NCBI GenBank assembly: GCA_013698215.1
Contig: JACCVJ010000219.1
Span: 1 to 6,329 of the forward strand
Reading direction: 5' to 3'
DNA length: 6,329 bases
DNA from: Tatlockia sp.
GTDB taxonomy: Bacteria > Cyanobacteriota > Cyanobacteriia > Cyanobacteriales > Chroococcidiopsidaceae
Shown here: piece after piece, positions 5,739 through 6,329 of the stretch
How the letters are laid out: the number at the start of each line of letters is the position of its first letter
Numbering within the stretch: position 1 is the stretch's first letter
Position numbers and translations under genes: made by a program
Notes under the pieces: generated by a model
Database searches by the model: none
What the model saw: only the letters and a program-made list of their open reading frames with translations
Told to the model about the DNA's origin: nothing

Positions 5739-5749
5739 GACTATTATTA

Positions 5750-6329
5750 CTAGCTAACAGCCATTGGTAAGCAAATAATCTTAGTTTTTTCAATCGCCGC
5801 TAATAAATCAGCCCAAGAGGAGTTAGCCAAGCTATCGCGGATAACGTGGGCGGCGGCAAATCTTTCTACCGGGCCCAGTCCTACAACCCACATTCCCGCT
5901 GCTAAACCAGCTTCAACACCCGCCGCCGCATCTTCTACTACTACGCAATCTGAGGGGTCTAATCCTAGTTGCATTGCGGCATGAAGAAAGACATCGGGGG
6001 CGGGTTTGTGGCGATCGACACTGTAACCATCACTAATTGCGGCAATGCGATCGCCTATCCCCAATAATTTCGTAACTAAATGAGCATTTTTACTAGAAGA
6101 TCCGATCGCTATTTTGAGCCCTGCTGCCTGTAATTCTTCTAGCAAGGGCAATACTCCGGGCAGTAAATCCGCCGGACTCAAATCTTGAATAAAGATTTCA
6201 TAGTAGCTATTTTTCCGTGCCATCATTGCTTGAATGTCAGCTTCAGGAATAGAAACATCACCCAGTAAGTGCAGTAAAGAATCACGCCTTGCCAAACCGC
6301 GCATTGCCTCGTTAGCTTGGCGATCAAAA
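5750..6329 (-). CDS. pgmB: Beta-phosphoglucomutase, C-terminal part (5' end outside window)
   Basis: This HAD-superfamily enzyme interconverts beta-glucose 1-phosphate and glucose 6-phosphate, normally after a disaccharide phosphorylase. An ATG lies at 6304, but the frame stays open to the right edge, reading FDRQANEA before it, so that Met is internal. Counting it as residue 1, the cap-domain substrate motif RRDSLL is at 6-11, HAD motif II is GSSSKN (68-73), motif III is RHKPAPDVF with Lys100, and motif IV is VVVEDAAAGVEAG (121-133) with E124 and D125. The nucleophile motif DxD lies outside the window. RRDSLL favours beta-PGM over other HAD hydrolases. The gene ends in TAG, converging on the PEP-CTERM gene with a shared hairpin. 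A GH65-type phosphorylase often lies next to pgmB, but that region is not visible. Confidence 0.88.
   Translation of the reverse strand, partial: FDRQANEAMRGLARRDSLLHLLGDVSIPEADIQAMMARKNSYYEIFIQDLSPADLLPGVLPLLEELQAAGLKIAIGSSSKNAHLVTKLLGIGDRIAAISDGYSVDRHKPAPDVFLHAAMQLGLDPSDCVVVEDAAAGVEAGLAAGMWVVGLGPVERFAAAHVIRDSLANSSWADLLAAIEKTKIICLPMAVS
6047..6054. repeat. HIP1 octamer
   Basis: An exact GCGATCGC lies in pgmB. Near matches (GCGATCGA at 6011, CCGATCGC at 6102) flank it. Confidence 0.85.

Overview
The window is a cyanobacterial chromosomal segment. Several signs agree: an RNase J of cyanobacterial type, a cysteine-free chloroplast-like ribosomal protein L32, a Mo-nitro_C family protein (almost confined to cyanobacteria), a PEP-CTERM secreted protein, an RsbRD-type sensor remnant, and five copies of the cyanobacterial HIP1 octamer GCGATCGC in 6.3 kb. 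Base composition is moderately AT-rich. I cannot name the species from this window.

Layout, left to right. Positions 2-979 (+) hold the C-terminal half of ribonuclease J, closed by a strong intrinsic terminator at 1004-1047. Positions 1243-1566 (+) encode a stand-alone Mo-nitro_C protein. An AT-rich gap with overlapping inverted repeats (1649-1733) leads to 1848-2606 (+), a secreted proline-rich protein of unknown function. rpmF (L32) lies at 2695-2868 (+) with a recognisable -10 box. A small soluble molybdopterin oxidoreductase (YuiH/sulfite-oxidase-like) occupies 2955-3545 (+) and ends in a hairpin terminator. Positions 3709-4497 (+) are a decayed regulator: one continuous reading frame joins an RsbRD N-terminal domain, a scrap of histidine-kinase ATPase and a receiver domain, and is broken by in-frame TAA and TGA codons. 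Positions 4632-5687 (+) encode a PEP-CTERM protein built from about six NHL-like beta-propeller repeats. A 16-bp perfect hairpin (5700-5738) then separates it from a convergent, partial beta-phosphoglucomutase gene (5750 to the right edge, minus strand).

The genes look like independent transcription units, not a pathway. Four are housekeeping or metabolic (RNA decay, translation, a molybdoenzyme, sugar phosphate isomerisation), two are envelope or secreted proteins, one is a small cyanobacterial protein of unknown role, and one is a degraded sensor. I see no mobile element, CRISPR array, tRNA or defence system, and no convincing new multi-gene system. The most distinctive features are the collapsed two-stop sensor pseudogene, the repeat-built propeller protein and the mutually exclusive hairpins upstream of the proline-rich protein gene.
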